Below, piece after piece: positions 36,929-46,024 of a stretch of 64,000 nt of DNA (its first letter is position 1; the number at the start of each line of letters is the position of its first letter). This DNA comes from NVTR01 sp036479015 (lineage in GTDB: Bacteria > Pseudomonadota > Alphaproteobacteria > Rhodobacterales > Rhodobacteraceae). Below the pieces are notes generated by a model. It did not search any database and was not told the origin of the DNA. It was given only the letters and a program-made list of their open reading frames with translations. The stretch is taken from assembly GCA_036479015.1 (NCBI GenBank), contig JAZGFB010000040.1:46323-110322 (forward strand), read 5' to 3'. The translations under genes and the position numbers were made by a program.

Positions 36929-38062
36929 ATGAAAACTGGCGCTGTAATATTAGCCGCGGGTCGGGGCACGCGGGTTGGTGGCGATATCGCCAAACAATGG
37001 CGGGTGCTGCACGGAAAATCGGTGGCAAAACGCAGCATGGATGCATTTGCCAGCCATCCCGACATTAACCAACTGGTGCTGGTGCTGCATCCGGATGACA
37101 TTCAGACTGATCACTGGCCAAGACGTCCAAAGGCCAAGGTCGTCACGGGTGGTCAGACTCGGCAAGCATCAGTGCTTGCAGGGCTACAAGCACTTGAAGG
37201 CGTCGTTGATCAGGTGTTGATCCACGATGCTGCCCGCCCACTGGTTAGCGCCACCGTCATAGACCGGGTGATTACGGCCCTATCCAAATCAGACGCAGCC
37301 GCCCCTGCCCTTATGGTAACCGACGCGCTTTGGCGTGGGGGCGACGGTCTGGTCACTGGCAGCCAAAACCGCGCCGGGTTGTACCGCGCCCAAACCCCCC
37401 AGGGGTTTCGCTTAAGCAAAATTCTGGCCGCACATCGCGCTGATCAATCCCCAGCCGATGACGACGTGGAAGTGGCGCGCCGGGCCGGGCTTGACGTGGC
37501 CATCGTACAGGGCGAAGAAATAAACCTGAAAATCACCACAGAAGATGATTTCACCCGCGCTGAAAGGATGCTGGACACAAACATGGATATTCGTGTTGGC
37601 AATGGCTTTGATGTGCACCGATTTGCCCCCGGTGATAGCGTGACCTTGTGCGGCGTTACTATAGACCATAGCCACACCTTATCGGGCCACTCGGACGCCG
37701 ATGTTGCGATGCACGCCCTAACGGACGCGATTTATGGCGCGATAGCGGATGGTGATATCGGCCAGCACTTTCCTCCATCCGACCCCCAGTGGCGCGGCGC
37801 CGACAGCAAAATATTTCTGGAACACGCGGTCAAGCGTGCCCGCGCGCGCGGATATTCACTGTCCAATGCTGACGTAACACTGATATGCGAAGAACCAAAG
37901 ATTGGCCCCCATGCGCAGGCCATGGCCGCTAGCCTCGCCACTATCATTGGCGTCGCACCTGACCGGATCAGCGTCAAAGCCACCACCAGCGAACGGCTTG
38001 GCTTTACCGGCCGGGGCGAAGGCATCGCCGCCAACGCAACCGCCACCCTGATAAAACCATGA
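36929..38062 (+). CDS. ispDF: Bifunctional MEP cytidylyltransferase / MEcPP synthase IspDF
   Basis: This fusion catalyses two steps of the non-mevalonate isoprenoid pathway: CTP transfer to methylerythritol phosphate, and cyclisation to MEcPP. The IspD half (residues 1-217) begins AVILAAGRGTRVGGDIAKQW, and contains HDAARPLVS. The IspF half starts at about 218 with RVGNGFDVHRF, followed by LSGHSDADVAMHALTDAIYGA and GDIGQHFPPSD, providing metal ligands. Such fusions are common in alphaproteobacteria. It overlaps pgpA by 4 bases. Confidence 0.97.
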   Translation: MKTGAVILAAGRGTRVGGDIAKQWRVLHGKSVAKRSMDAFASHPDINQLVLVLHPDDIQTDHWPRRPKAKVVTGGQTRQASVLAGLQALEGVVDQVLIHDAARPLVSATVIDRVITALSKSDAAAPALMVTDALWRGGDGLVTGSQNRAGLYRAQTPQGFRLSKILAAHRADQSPADDDVEVARRAGLDVAIVQGEEINLKITTEDDFTRAERMLDTNMDIRVGNGFDVHRFAPGDSVTLCGVTIDHSHTLSGHSDADVAMHALTDAIYGAIADGDIGQHFPPSDPQWRGADSKIFLEHAVKRARARGYSLSNADVTLICEEPKIGPHAQAMAASLATIIGVAPDRISVKATTSERLGFTGRGEGIAANATATLIKP

Positions 38063-38577
38063 GCAGATTTATCGCCACATTCTTTTACGTCGGCTTGCTG
38101 CGCCCGGCCCCCGGAACCTGGGGATCAGCCGCCGCCATCCCATTGGCATGGGTCATACACAGCCTTTGGGGGTTTCCGACATTCGCGGCCCTGACTACGC
38201 TGGTGTTTTTCATCGGCTGGTGGGCCACTGCCGCGGCAACCCGGGGCCAGGATGACCATGATCCATCAGAGATCGTAATTGACGAAGTTGTCGGCCAATG
38301 GATCGCCCTTTGGCCGCTGTCAGCAGGGTTGTGGCATGCAGGCGTTGACCCATGGGTGTTCCCCTATCCGGGCTGGATCGTTGCCTTTGCCATGTTTCGC
38401 CTGTTTGATATCTGGAAACCCGGTCCCGTGGGCTGGGCGGACAAACGCAATGATGCGTTTGGCGTGATGTTTGACGATGTTATTGCCGGCGTCATGGCGG
38501 CATTGGTTGTATTTTTTGCCGCCGCACTTGCCCATTGGGGCGGTGTCATCTGGGAATATGCCACGTGGATATTCTAA
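38059..38577 (+). CDS. pgpA: Phosphatidylglycerophosphatase A
   Basis: PgpA dephosphorylates phosphatidylglycerol phosphate in the inner membrane. The 172-residue protein has the family start RPAPGTWGSAAAIPLAW, the acidic motif EIVIDEVVGQW, and FRLFDIWKPGPVGWADK..DAFGVMFDDVIAG near the C-terminus. Four membrane helices are apparent. It overlaps ispDF by 4 bases and the following pncC gene by 13 bases. Confidence 0.94.
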   Translation: MSRFIATFFYVGLLRPAPGTWGSAAAIPLAWVIHSLWGFPTFAALTTLVFFIGWWATAAATRGQDDHDPSEIVIDEVVGQWIALWPLSAGLWHAGVDPWVFPYPGWIVAFAMFRLFDIWKPGPVGWADKRNDAFGVMFDDVIAGVMAALVVFFAAALAHWGGVIWEYATWIF

Positions 38578-39041
38578 CCCTTTCAAAAACTGTAAACCAG
38601 CGCGCCAGCCAGCTTGGAAAAACCATCACAACGGCCGAAAGCTGCACCGGCGGCATGCTAGCAGCAGCCCTTACCGACGTTCCTGGCTCTTCATCCATTT
38701 TTGAGCGCGGCTATGTAACATATTCAGATGCTGCCAAAATCGCCATGCTTGGCGTCAGTGCGCAGGTTCTGGATACATATGGCGCTGTCTCAGAAAATGT
38801 CGCCCAGCAAATGGCCACGGGCGCATTGTCAGCCGCTCAGGCGGACATCGCAATTGCGATCACCGGCATTGCTGGTCCTGGGGGCACAGACCACAAACCA
38901 GAAGGTCTTGTTTGCTTTGCGCTGGCCCAATCAGGGCATCCAACACACAGTGTAACGGTTGAGTTTTCTGCCCTTGGCAGATCTCGTGTTCGCACAGAAT
39001 CGGTGCTATATGCGCTTGGCTTACTCATCGCCGCGCTGTAA
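38565..39041 (+). CDS. CinA C-terminal-domain protein, probable nicotinamide-nucleotide amidase
   Basis: This protein of about 158 residues contains only the C-terminal CinA domain (PncC type), which deamidates nicotinamide mononucleotide. Motifs are TAESCTGGMLAAALTDVPGSS, ERGYVTYSDAAKIAMLGV and AITGIAGPGGTDHKPEGLVCFA. The N-terminal molybdopterin-like domain of full CinA is absent. The start is taken as GTG at 38565, inside the pgpA end, because conserved sequence begins there. A longer in-frame start at 38535 would overlap pgpA further. It closes the ispDF-pgpA-pncC operon. Confidence 0.9.
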   Translation: MDILTLSKTVNQRASQLGKTITTAESCTGGMLAAALTDVPGSSSIFERGYVTYSDAAKIAMLGVSAQVLDTYGAVSENVAQQMATGALSAAQADIAIAITGIAGPGGTDHKPEGLVCFALAQSGHPTHSVTVEFSALGRSRVRTESVLYALGLLIAAL

Positions 39042-39204
39042 CAATGTCGCCTATTTTTAAGGCATTTTTGATTTTCACCCCTTAAACATGCCTGCAAATT
39101 GTGCGGAACATTAAAGCTCGCTTGGTTTGCCATACATAACTATGCAAAAAGCCGACCATCGGGTTGATAACACCAAACCACAAAAACAAACGGGGACCAA
39201 AATC

Positions 39205-40404
39205 ATGAATGGCGCAGACACAGCTTGGATAATGACCGCAACAGCTCTGGTGTTGTTCATGACGCTTCCTGGACTGGCACTGTTTTATGGTGGGCTGGCC
39301 CGGGCGCGTAACGTTCTAAGCGTTTTCATGCAGGTCTACACCATCGCCTGCGCCATGAGCATTGCCTGGCTGGCCCTTGGCTATTCTATCGCATTTGGCT
39401 CTGGCGGGTCTGGTTACTGGGGCGGTTTGGATAAGATGTTTCTCAGCGGCGTCACCGCCGACAGCCTAAGCGGCACCTTACCAGAAATACTGTTCTTTGC
39501 ATTCCAGATGACATTTGCCATCATCACCCCGGCGCTGATTGTCGGGGCCTATGTTGAGCGCATCGGCTTTGGCTTTGTGGTGCTGTTTTCCACACTGTGG
39601 ATGCTGCTATGTTATGCACCGGTTGTGCATTGGATCTGGGGCGGCGGCATGTTGTCTGATGGCGGCATTCTGGGCGCTGTTGGGGCACGCGACTTTGCAG
39701 GTGGCATTGTGGTGCATGAAACCGCAGGCCTGGCCGCATTGGTTATTGCAGTCATGCTTGGGGCCCGGCGCGACCGCTCAAAACCACCGCACAACCCTGG
39801 TTATGTAATGATTGGCGCCGCCATGCTTTGGGTTGGCTGGTTCGGGTTTAACGGCGGCTCACAACTGGCCGCAGACGGCGGTGCAGCCATGGCGATAACC
39901 GTCACCCACATTTCCGCAGCCGCAGCTTCGCTGACATGGGCGCTGTGGGAACGCATCAAATATGGCAAGGCATCACTGGTTGGCATCGTCACCGGCACCA
40001 TTGCCGGGCTGGCGTCCATCACCCCGGCCAGCGGTTTTGTTGGCCCGGTTGAGGCCCTGATCATTGGCGCAATCGCCGGCATCCTGTGCCAAGAGGCCGT
40101 CGGCCTTATCCGCAACAGCTTTAAAATCGACGACACGCTAGACGTTTTCGCCGTGCATGGTGTTGGCGGTATATTCGGCACCATCATGATCGCGGTATTT
40201 GGTTCGCTTGGCTTTGCCAATGACGCCACCTGGACAGCCCAGTTTGGTGCGCTTGCAATCGTTGGGGTCTTCACAATCGTCGTGACATTTGTGCTGGTCA
40301 AACTGTGCGCTGCCATCGTTACGTTCCGCATTGATCAGGAAGCCGAAGTTAACGGCCTTGACCTGTCCCAACACGGTGAACGGGCCTATGACCACGCCTC
40401 CTAA
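39205..40404 (+). CDS. amt: Ammonium transporter Amt
   Basis: Amt moves ammonium across the inner membrane. The 399-residue protein starts MNGADTAWIMTATALVLFMTLPG without a signal peptide and has about 11 helices, with the family signatures LPGLALFYGGLARARNVLS and DFAGGIVVHETAGLAALV, and twin pore histidines (in VHETAG and the C-terminal DDTLDVFAVHGVGG). The ATG at 39205 has GGGGACC about 9 bases upstream; an upstream in-frame start at 39127 adds 26 hydrophilic residues. No glnK lies beside it. Nearby ntrBC suggests nitrogen control. Confidence 0.95.
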   Translation: MNGADTAWIMTATALVLFMTLPGLALFYGGLARARNVLSVFMQVYTIACAMSIAWLALGYSIAFGSGGSGYWGGLDKMFLSGVTADSLSGTLPEILFFAFQMTFAIITPALIVGAYVERIGFGFVVLFSTLWMLLCYAPVVHWIWGGGMLSDGGILGAVGARDFAGGIVVHETAGLAALVIAVMLGARRDRSKPPHNPGYVMIGAAMLWVGWFGFNGGSQLAADGGAAMAITVTHISAAAASLTWALWERIKYGKASLVGIVTGTIAGLASITPASGFVGPVEALIIGAIAGILCQEAVGLIRNSFKIDDTLDVFAVHGVGGIFGTIMIAVFGSLGFANDATWTAQFGALAIVGVFTIVVTFVLVKLCAAIVTFRIDQEAEVNGLDLSQHGERAYDHAS

Positions 40405-40413
40405 TTCAGGCGA

Positions 40414-40860
40414 TCACTGATCAAACAGGGCTGCGGCCCGGTCTTCAAATGCCCGCACAATGCGGCGCATTGCCTGGTCAAACACCACGCCGATAACCTT
40501 TTGCAGCATCACGTTGCGAAACTCAAAATCAACCGAAAAGTCAACGTCACTGCCGGTGTCGGTGTCGCTAAAGGCCCAGGTTGACTGCAGATATTTGAAC
40601 GGCCCGTCCAGATATTTGGTATCAATGCGCCGCTGACCAGCCCGCAATGTTACGGTGCTGCCAAACCGTTCACGAAACACCTTGAACGATATCACCAGAT
40701 CAACTGCCATGACCTCGGCGTCGCCCTGCTTTTCAACTGATCGAATGCGCGCCGCCGAACACCACGGTAAAAATTCAGGGTACCGCTCGACATCCGCCAC
40801 CAGAGAATACATTTGTACCGCTGTATAGCGCACCGGTCTTATTTCAGAATGTTTTGGCAT
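40414..40860 (-). CDS. COQ10/RatA-like START-domain protein
   Basis: This 148-residue single-domain protein has the polyketide-cyclase/START (COQ10) fold: MYSLVADVERYPEFLPWC near the N-terminus, then alternating strands (VDLVISFKVFRERFGSTVTLR, DVDFSVDFEFRN) and a C-terminal long helix MRRIVRAFEDRAAALF. In alphaproteobacteria this family is linked to ubiquinone trafficking, while in E. coli the RatA name implies translation inhibition. No antitoxin-like partner is seen, so the quinone role is preferred. It diverges from hpt. Confidence 0.88.
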   Translation of the reverse strand: MPKHSEIRPVRYTAVQMYSLVADVERYPEFLPWCSAARIRSVEKQGDAEVMAVDLVISFKVFRERFGSTVTLRAGQRRIDTKYLDGPFKYLQSTWAFSDTDTGSDVDFSVDFEFRNVMLQKVIGVVFDQAMRRIVRAFEDRAAALFDQ

Positions 40861-40929
40861 TGCGGCCTTTTGGCTGATGACTTGTCAGCCACATCTCGTA
40901 AACTAAACACAAATTTGCAAGGGGATGAC

Positions 40930-41466
40930 ATGCCGCACCGACCATATGAAATTGACCCGATGATATCGGCCAAAACCATAGCCGCTCGCATAGAAGACTT
41001 AGCCCGCGAAATAGAAACCACATTTCAAGACTGCGATAGGCTGATTGTGGTGGGGCTTTTACGGGGGTCGTTTGTGTTTATCGCCGATCTTGTGCGCGAA
41101 ATAAATTTGAATATCGAAGTCGATTTTCTGGAAGCATCATCATACGGCGACAATACTGAAAGCAGCCGAGAGGTACGCATTCTTAAGGACCTGCGCGGTA
41201 AAATCGGCGGCAAAGACGTGTTGCTGGTGGAAGATATCGTTGACACCGGCTTTACCCTGAAACACGTGGTCGGCCTATTGGAATCGCGCAAACCCCGCAA
41301 ATTGCACACCATCGCCCTGCTGGACAAACCAACCCGGCGCGAAGCTGACGTAAAAGCCGACTGGATAGGGTTTGAAATACCCGACGAATTTGTCGTCGGG
41401 TATGGCATTGATTTTGCTCAGCGAAACCGTAACCTGCCCTATATCGGCAAAGTACGGTTTACGTAG
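40930..41466 (+). CDS. hpt: Hypoxanthine phosphoribosyltransferase
   Basis: This purine salvage enzyme of 178 residues converts hypoxanthine, and sometimes guanine, to IMP/GMP with PRPP. The PRPP-binding motif is VLLVEDIVDTGFTLKHV, and the flexible loop SSYGDNTESSREVRI and an aspartate-containing end DFAQRNRNLPYIGKV are typical. The ATG at 40930 has AAGGGG 6-7 bases upstream. The reading frame continues upstream to 40813, but without conserved sequence. Confidence 0.94.
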   Translation: MPHRPYEIDPMISAKTIAARIEDLAREIETTFQDCDRLIVVGLLRGSFVFIADLVREINLNIEVDFLEASSYGDNTESSREVRILKDLRGKIGGKDVLLVEDIVDTGFTLKHVVGLLESRKPRKLHTIALLDKPTRREADVKADWIGFEIPDEFVVGYGIDFAQRNRNLPYIGKVRFT

Positions 41467-41474
41467 AGATTTTT

Positions 41475-41699
41475 TTAGCCTTCACTAATAACAGGTGCAT
41501 CAACCGTCACGCTTAGCGCTGCGATCACCAACAGCAGCAAGAATATCTGCGCTACCATGGAACCAGCATCTGGCCCGGATTGGGTTGCGATTGTCAGCTC
41601 TTCCAGACCCATTGCCGGAACCAACGCATCCCCGGCAATCGCGCCGCTACCAATAGCGACCGACACCAGTGACATTGCAATAATATGACGTAGTTTCAT
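41475..41699 (-). CDS. Tiny exported/membrane protein of unknown function
   Basis: This 74-residue protein has an N-terminal signal-like helix (KLRHIIAMSLVSVAIGSGAIA) and a second hydrophobic helix near residues 48-65 (SMVAQIFLLLLVIAALSV), ending VDAPVISEG. The linker is acidic. AGGAG sits 6 bases before the ATG at 41699, a strong ribosome site that supports the start. Small proteins with this layout (signal, short acidic linker, one helix) occur in Rhodobacteraceae, but I know of no function. It is convergent with hpt. Confidence 0.6.
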   Translation of the reverse strand: MKLRHIIAMSLVSVAIGSGAIAGDALVPAMGLEELTIATQSGPDAGSMVAQIFLLLLVIAALSVTVDAPVISEG

Positions 41700-41826
41700 T
41701 TTACCACTCCTAAGGTATTTATTAAATATTTGGATAAACTGGCAGCAGATGCCCTGTACGTCAACCATTGTAGCAGTTGGTCGTGCTGGCTGGCGCCAGA
41801 CCTGCCACCGCCTGCACCACGTTGCT

Positions 41827-42693
41827 CTAAATATTGCCTTCCAGCCGATCCGACTGCTCACCAACCGCTTGAACCAAAAACTCACGAACCGCTTTTATTC
41901 TGGGAACATTTTCCAAATCAACGTGGTTTGCAATCCAGATACTAACATCCAAATCGGGCACAGTTTCACCAATCCGCGTCAACCTGCTGTCAGTGTCGCC
42001 TATAAAACATGGAAGTATCGTTTTGCCCAAACCGATGGCCGCCATCTCTCTTAGCGCCAAAAAGCTATCAGCCGAGGCGACAGCCTCATCAAAATGAATA
42101 TTCTTTGACATCCAGCGGGCGATTTCCGACTTTTGCAGCGACCCCGCCAACGTCAACCATCTGGACGGATTGGCCCCCTGCGCAGAATAAGCGGCAAATG
42201 CCAATTTACTGGCAATCTCACCCTGTAGATCATCTTCCAGTTTGACAGCCGGACGCAGGGTAATGTCCGCCCCTAGACGCGAAAGGTCCAACCGTGAATT
42301 TGTTGACATAAGTTCAATATACAACCCGTCCAACTGGTTTCGGCAGCGCTGAATGATTGGCGGCATTAATATCTGGCAGAACGCATCAGTGGATGTCACC
42401 CGAACCACCCCCCGCACCGGCGCTATTGACCCATTTACAATCTGCTTTACTGCCTGCACCGCCGCTTCAACATCTTTTACCGCGTCGATGACCCGCAACC
42501 GGTCCCCCAAGACCGCGTATCCGGTGGCAGATTTTTCAAAAATTGCAGCACCGGCATTGTCTTCAAACGCCGCCACATGGCGCAACACTGTTGCATGGTT
42601 CACCCCAAGATTTCGGGCCGCCTTACTAACTGACCCTGCCTCAGCAACGGCCAGCAAATATCGTAGATGGTCCCAGTTTTCAGCGCTGTGCAT
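41827..42693 (-). CDS. LysR-family transcriptional regulator
   Basis: This LysR-type regulator of about 288 residues has an N-terminal helix-turn-helix (WDHLRYLLAVAEAGSVSKAARNLGVNH, residues 6-32) followed by a substrate-binding domain. LysR proteins usually act on divergent genes; here that is the cytochrome c556-like gene 92 bases away. The effector is unknown. The ATG at 42693 is preferred to the TTG at 42708. The region between the two genes is the expected operator. Confidence 0.9.
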   Translation of the reverse strand: MHSAENWDHLRYLLAVAEAGSVSKAARNLGVNHATVLRHVAAFEDNAGAAIFEKSATGYAVLGDRLRVIDAVKDVEAAVQAVKQIVNGSIAPVRGVVRVTSTDAFCQILMPPIIQRCRNQLDGLYIELMSTNSRLDLSRLGADITLRPAVKLEDDLQGEIASKLAFAAYSAQGANPSRWLTLAGSLQKSEIARWMSKNIHFDEAVASADSFLALREMAAIGLGKTILPCFIGDTDSRLTRIGETVPDLDVSIWIANHVDLENVPRIKAVREFLVQAVGEQSDRLEGNI

Positions 42694-42785
42694 ATTTAGT
42701 GACCCCAATGCGAATTTTCCGACTCCACATTATTTACCCCACATCTATCCTAAACCTACAAAATATTTTCCTAAGGGAGTTTACA

Positions 42786-43253
42786 ATGATCCGAAAAACT
42801 TCAATTGCAGCCGCCGGTCTTGCTGTCGCAGCAACCGCCGTATTCGCCGCCGGTCACGCCGGCCCGTTTGATAGCGCAATTACAGCCCGCAAATCGCACA
42901 TGCAGCTATACGCCCATAATCTTGGCATTTTGGGCGGCATGGCCAAGGGCGCACTTGACTATGACGCGGCTGCCGCATCCGCCGCTGCAACAAACCTGGC
43001 TGCCCTTACCACCCTTAATCAAGCGACATATTGGCCACCCAGCTCTGATGCTATGTCGGTCGACAATACCCGCGCCCTGCCAAACATTTGGGAAAATTTC
43101 CCCGATGTTAGTGCCAAAGGCGGCGCTTTGGTCCAGGCGGCTGCCGCTATGGCCGGGGCTGCTGGCAATGGCCTTGGCGACTTGCAGGCCGCAATGGGCC
43201 CCCTTGGTGCCGCCTGTGGTGCCTGCCACAAAACCTATCGCGAGCCAAAATGA
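42786..43253 (+). CDS. Cytochrome c' / c556-like periplasmic protein
   Basis: This 155-residue exported c-type cytochrome has a signal peptide (TSIAAAGLAVAATAVFAAGHA), a four-helix-bundle composition, and a single heme motif CGACHKTYR at the C-terminus, which is the placement of cytochrome c' and c556. Covalent heme would be added in the periplasm. The ATG at 42786 is preceded by AAGGGAG. The next gene encodes a diheme cytochrome, suggesting joint electron transfer. The role (NO binding or sulfur/thiosulfate oxidation side chain) is not settled. Confidence 0.9.
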   Translation: MIRKTSIAAAGLAVAATAVFAAGHAGPFDSAITARKSHMQLYAHNLGILGGMAKGALDYDAAAASAAATNLAALTTLNQATYWPPSSDAMSVDNTRALPNIWENFPDVSAKGGALVQAAAAMAGAAGNGLGDLQAAMGPLGAACGACHKTYREPK

Positions 43254-43305
43254 CATCGCGAAACAGATACTGGTATCGCAATGAACCATATGTTCCGAGT
43301 AATCC

Positions 43306-44193
43306 GTGAAACAACTTAAGTGGTTGGCAGCGGCGGCGGTTATTGCTGGCGCTGCTGCTTATTTTCTGACTTTGCCGCAACGGATTGATCCGTCCAGCCT
43401 TTCCGGTTTGAAACCTGATATTGCGGCAGGGGCACAGGTCTTTGCTGCCGGTGGTTGTGCATCATGCCACGCCGCACCAGACGCCACCCGTACCACACGG
43501 CTGCAATTGGCCGGCGGGCAAGCATTTGCCAGCCCGTTTGGCACATTTTACGCGCCAAATATTTCACCCGATCCAATCCATGGTATCGGCACCTGGCAAG
43601 CCATTGACCTGGCCAACGCCATGAAAAATGGAACCTCGCCGGATCGGCAGCACTATTTTCCGGTCTTCCCCTACACATCCTATAGCCGCGCCAGCCTGCA
43701 AGATATCGTGTCCTTGCACGCCTATCTGCAATCCCTGCCCGCCGTTTCAAGCGCAAACCGGCCCCATGACGTTGGATTTCCGTTCAATGTAAGGGCCAGC
43801 CTTGGCGGTTGGAAACTGCTGTTCATGAGGTCCAGTTGGGTTCTAAAAACAGTCGACACGCCTGAAATCGAACGCGGCCGCTATCTGGTTGAAGCGCTTA
43901 GCCATTGCAGCGAATGCCACACACCACGCAACATCCTAGGCGGACTGAAAACATCAAAATGGCTGACCGGCGCGCCCAACCCCACCGGGCGTGGCACCGT
44001 CCCCAATATCACACCGGCAAAATTGACATGGTCAGACGCCGACCTGCTGAATTATTTCAAAACCGGCTTTACCCCGGATTTTGATACCGCTGGCGGGTTG
44101 ATGTCCGAAGTGATCGAAAACCTGTCGCAGCTGCCAGACAGCGATTTGGCCGCCATCATCGCCTACTTGCGGGCAGTTCCGGCCATAAAATAG
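43306..44193 (+). CDS. Diheme c-type cytochrome
   Basis: This 295-residue protein has an N-terminal hydrophobic segment (LKWLAAAAVIAGAAAYFLTL) as a signal or anchor and two heme-binding motifs, CASCH (residues 50-54) and CSECH (200-204). Each is followed by conserved cytochrome c residues and a later Met ligand candidate. The pattern resembles diheme cytochromes of dehydrogenase subunits (such as the gluconate or alcohol dehydrogenase cytochrome). No dehydrogenase gene follows, so electron donor is unknown. It probably forms an operon with the preceding cytochrome. Confidence 0.9.
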   Translation: MKQLKWLAAAAVIAGAAAYFLTLPQRIDPSSLSGLKPDIAAGAQVFAAGGCASCHAAPDATRTTRLQLAGGQAFASPFGTFYAPNISPDPIHGIGTWQAIDLANAMKNGTSPDRQHYFPVFPYTSYSRASLQDIVSLHAYLQSLPAVSSANRPHDVGFPFNVRASLGGWKLLFMRSSWVLKTVDTPEIERGRYLVEALSHCSECHTPRNILGGLKTSKWLTGAPNPTGRGTVPNITPAKLTWSDADLLNYFKTGFTPDFDTAGGLMSEVIENLSQLPDSDLAAIIAYLRAVPAIK

Positions 44194-44196
44194 CCG

Positions 44197-45150
44197 CTAA
44201 GCCAGCCCCAGTTTTGTATTCCGTGCGGCACGAAGCTGTGCAAAATCATCGCCGGCATGGTAACTGGACCTGGTCAGCGGCGACGCCGACACCATTAAAA
44301 ATCCTTTACCATAGGCCGCGGTTTCATAGGATTTAAACTCTTCAGGTGTAACAAACCGCGCCACCCCATGGTGTTTTGGCGTCGGTTGCAAATATTGCCC
44401 GATGGTCAGAAAATCGATATCAGCGGCGCGCATATCATCCATCACCTGCAAGACACCTTGGCGGTCTTCCCCCAGCCCGACCATGATGCCGGATTTGGTG
44501 AACATGGCCGGGTCAATTTCCTTGACCCGTTGCAACAGTCGCAGTGAATGAAAATACCGCGCGCCGGCGCGCACGCTCGGGTAAAGCCCGGGAACCGTTT
44601 CAAGGTTGTGGTTAAAAACATCAGGTCCGGCTTTCACAACAGTTTCAAGCACTTCTGGTGCACACTTAAGAAAATCAGGCGTCAGAATTTCAATGGTTGT
44701 GCCGGGGGATTGCGCCCGCACGGCGCGGATGGTCTGGGCAAAGTGTTCCGCCCCACCGTCGGCTATATCATCCCGGTCAACCGAGGTGATGACAACATGG
44801 TTCAACCCCAGCTTTTTCACCGCATCCGCCACCCTCCCTGGCTCAAACACATCTAAACCTTCCGGGGGTTTCCCGGTGGCAATATTACAAAATGAGCACG
44901 ACCGCGTGCAAACTTCGCCCATGATCATCATGGTGGCATGGCCCTGGGACCAGCATTCACCGACATTTGGGCAACTTGCTTCCTGGCACACGGTCACCAG
45001 ATTATTGTCGCGCAGAATATCACGGGTTGCCTTGTAACCCGCTGAATTCGGGGCTTTTACCCGAATCCAGTCAGGTTTGCGCAAGGGCGCGTTATCGGGA
45101 CGATGCGCCTTTTCAGGATGGCGCTGGTCGGGTTTGCTGAGATCGCGCAA
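44197..45150 (-). CDS. lipA: Lipoyl synthase
   Basis: LipA is a radical-SAM enzyme that inserts two sulfurs into octanoyl groups of lipoyl domains. The 317-residue protein carries the auxiliary cluster cysteines C55, C60 and C66 (CQEASCPNVGEC) and the radical-SAM motif C81-x3-C85-x2-C88 (CTRSCSFC). The C-terminal RSSYHAGDDF provides the serine that ligates the auxiliary cluster. It is divergent from the aquaporin gene. Its Fe-S clusters depend on the suf system in this window. Confidence 0.97.
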   Translation of the reverse strand: MRDLSKPDQRHPEKAHRPDNAPLRKPDWIRVKAPNSAGYKATRDILRDNNLVTVCQEASCPNVGECWSQGHATMMIMGEVCTRSCSFCNIATGKPPEGLDVFEPGRVADAVKKLGLNHVVITSVDRDDIADGGAEHFAQTIRAVRAQSPGTTIEILTPDFLKCAPEVLETVVKAGPDVFNHNLETVPGLYPSVRAGARYFHSLRLLQRVKEIDPAMFTKSGIMVGLGEDRQGVLQVMDDMRAADIDFLTIGQYLQPTPKHHGVARFVTPEEFKSYETAAYGKGFLMVSASPLTRSSYHAGDDFAQLRAARNTKLGLA

Positions 45151-45286
45151 GAAATATTCCCCTTATGTGCATAACGTCGACATGGGTATGAGTAATTGCG
45201 CGAATAAGCAAACCAGCAATGCGCATTTCCGCCCTGCAACTGGGGCATAACTTGTAAAGGCGTGGATATTACCACGAGGGACCAAC

Positions 45287-45979
45287 ATGGGAAAGAAAAT
45301 GACAGCCGAATTAATCGGCACATTCATACTCGTACTGTTTGGCTGTGGCTCAGCGGTATTGATGGGCGAACACATTGGAATGCTTGGCATATCGCTGGCA
45401 TTTGGCCTGTCAATCATCGCAGCGGCTTACTCGATCGGTGCCATATCCGGCGCGCACCTGAACCCTGCCGTTTCCTTTGGCATGGTCACCGCTGGCCGGA
45501 TGAGCATTGCTGATTTCATCAGCTATTCCATCGCCCAAATCGCAGGCGCAATTGCCGCTGCTGGTGTGTTGTTGCTGATTGCCTCTGGCAAGGCCGACTA
45601 TTCAGTCGTCCAAAATGGCCTCGGACAGAACGGATATGGTGCCGGATACCTGGGCGAATACACCCTGATGGCGGCCCTTTTGTTTGAAGCCGTCATGACA
45701 TTTATCTTTGTCACAGTTATCCTTGGCGCGACTCAAAAAGGTGCCCCAGCCGCAATGGCCGGTTTGGCCATTGGTCTGACCCTGGCAGCGATCCATTTGG
45801 TTGGCATCAACGTCACCGGTGTCTCTGTTAACCCGGCCCGTTCCATTGGCCCGGCAGTTTTTGCTGGTGGCAAAGCCCTGGGCGATCTTTGGGTGTTTAT
45901 CGTCGCCCCGCTTGTTGGTGGTGGTCTGGCTGGTCTGGTTTACGCCATGGGCATAACCAACGCCCAGGACGCGGCCTAA
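45287..45979 (+). CDS. aqpZ: Aquaporin (AqpZ type)
   Basis: This MIP-family channel of 230 residues conducts water. Both half-helix motifs are present: SGAHLNPAVSFG near residue 58-69 and VSVNPARSIGPAVFA near 183-197. Six membrane helices are apparent. Residues around the second NPA match the AqpZ group (NPARSIGPA), suggesting water rather than glycerol transport; the narrow filter was not modelled. A strong hairpin follows. Confidence 0.94.
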   Translation: MGKKMTAELIGTFILVLFGCGSAVLMGEHIGMLGISLAFGLSIIAAAYSIGAISGAHLNPAVSFGMVTAGRMSIADFISYSIAQIAGAIAAAGVLLLIASGKADYSVVQNGLGQNGYGAGYLGEYTLMAALLFEAVMTFIFVTVILGATQKGAPAAMAGLAIGLTLAAIHLVGINVTGVSVNPARSIGPAVFAGGKALGDLWVFIVAPLVGGGLAGLVYAMGITNAQDAA

Positions 45980-45990
45980 CGCTTAAACAA

Positions 45991-46020
45991 GTGTCGGGCC
46001 ACTTAACCGTGGCCCGACAC
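45991..46020. terminator. Bidirectional terminator between aquaporin and the DUF6456 gene
   Basis: GTGTCGGGCCAC and GTGGCCCGACAC form a perfect 12-bp stem with a six-base loop, between the convergent aquaporin and DUF6456 gene ends. It probably terminates both, although T runs are short. Confidence 0.7.
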
Positions 46021-46024
46021 CAGC

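Noticed and set aside
40414..40860. RatA toxin
   Set aside because: There is no antitoxin gene beside it and the sequence matches the COQ10 START group; a quinone role is more likely.
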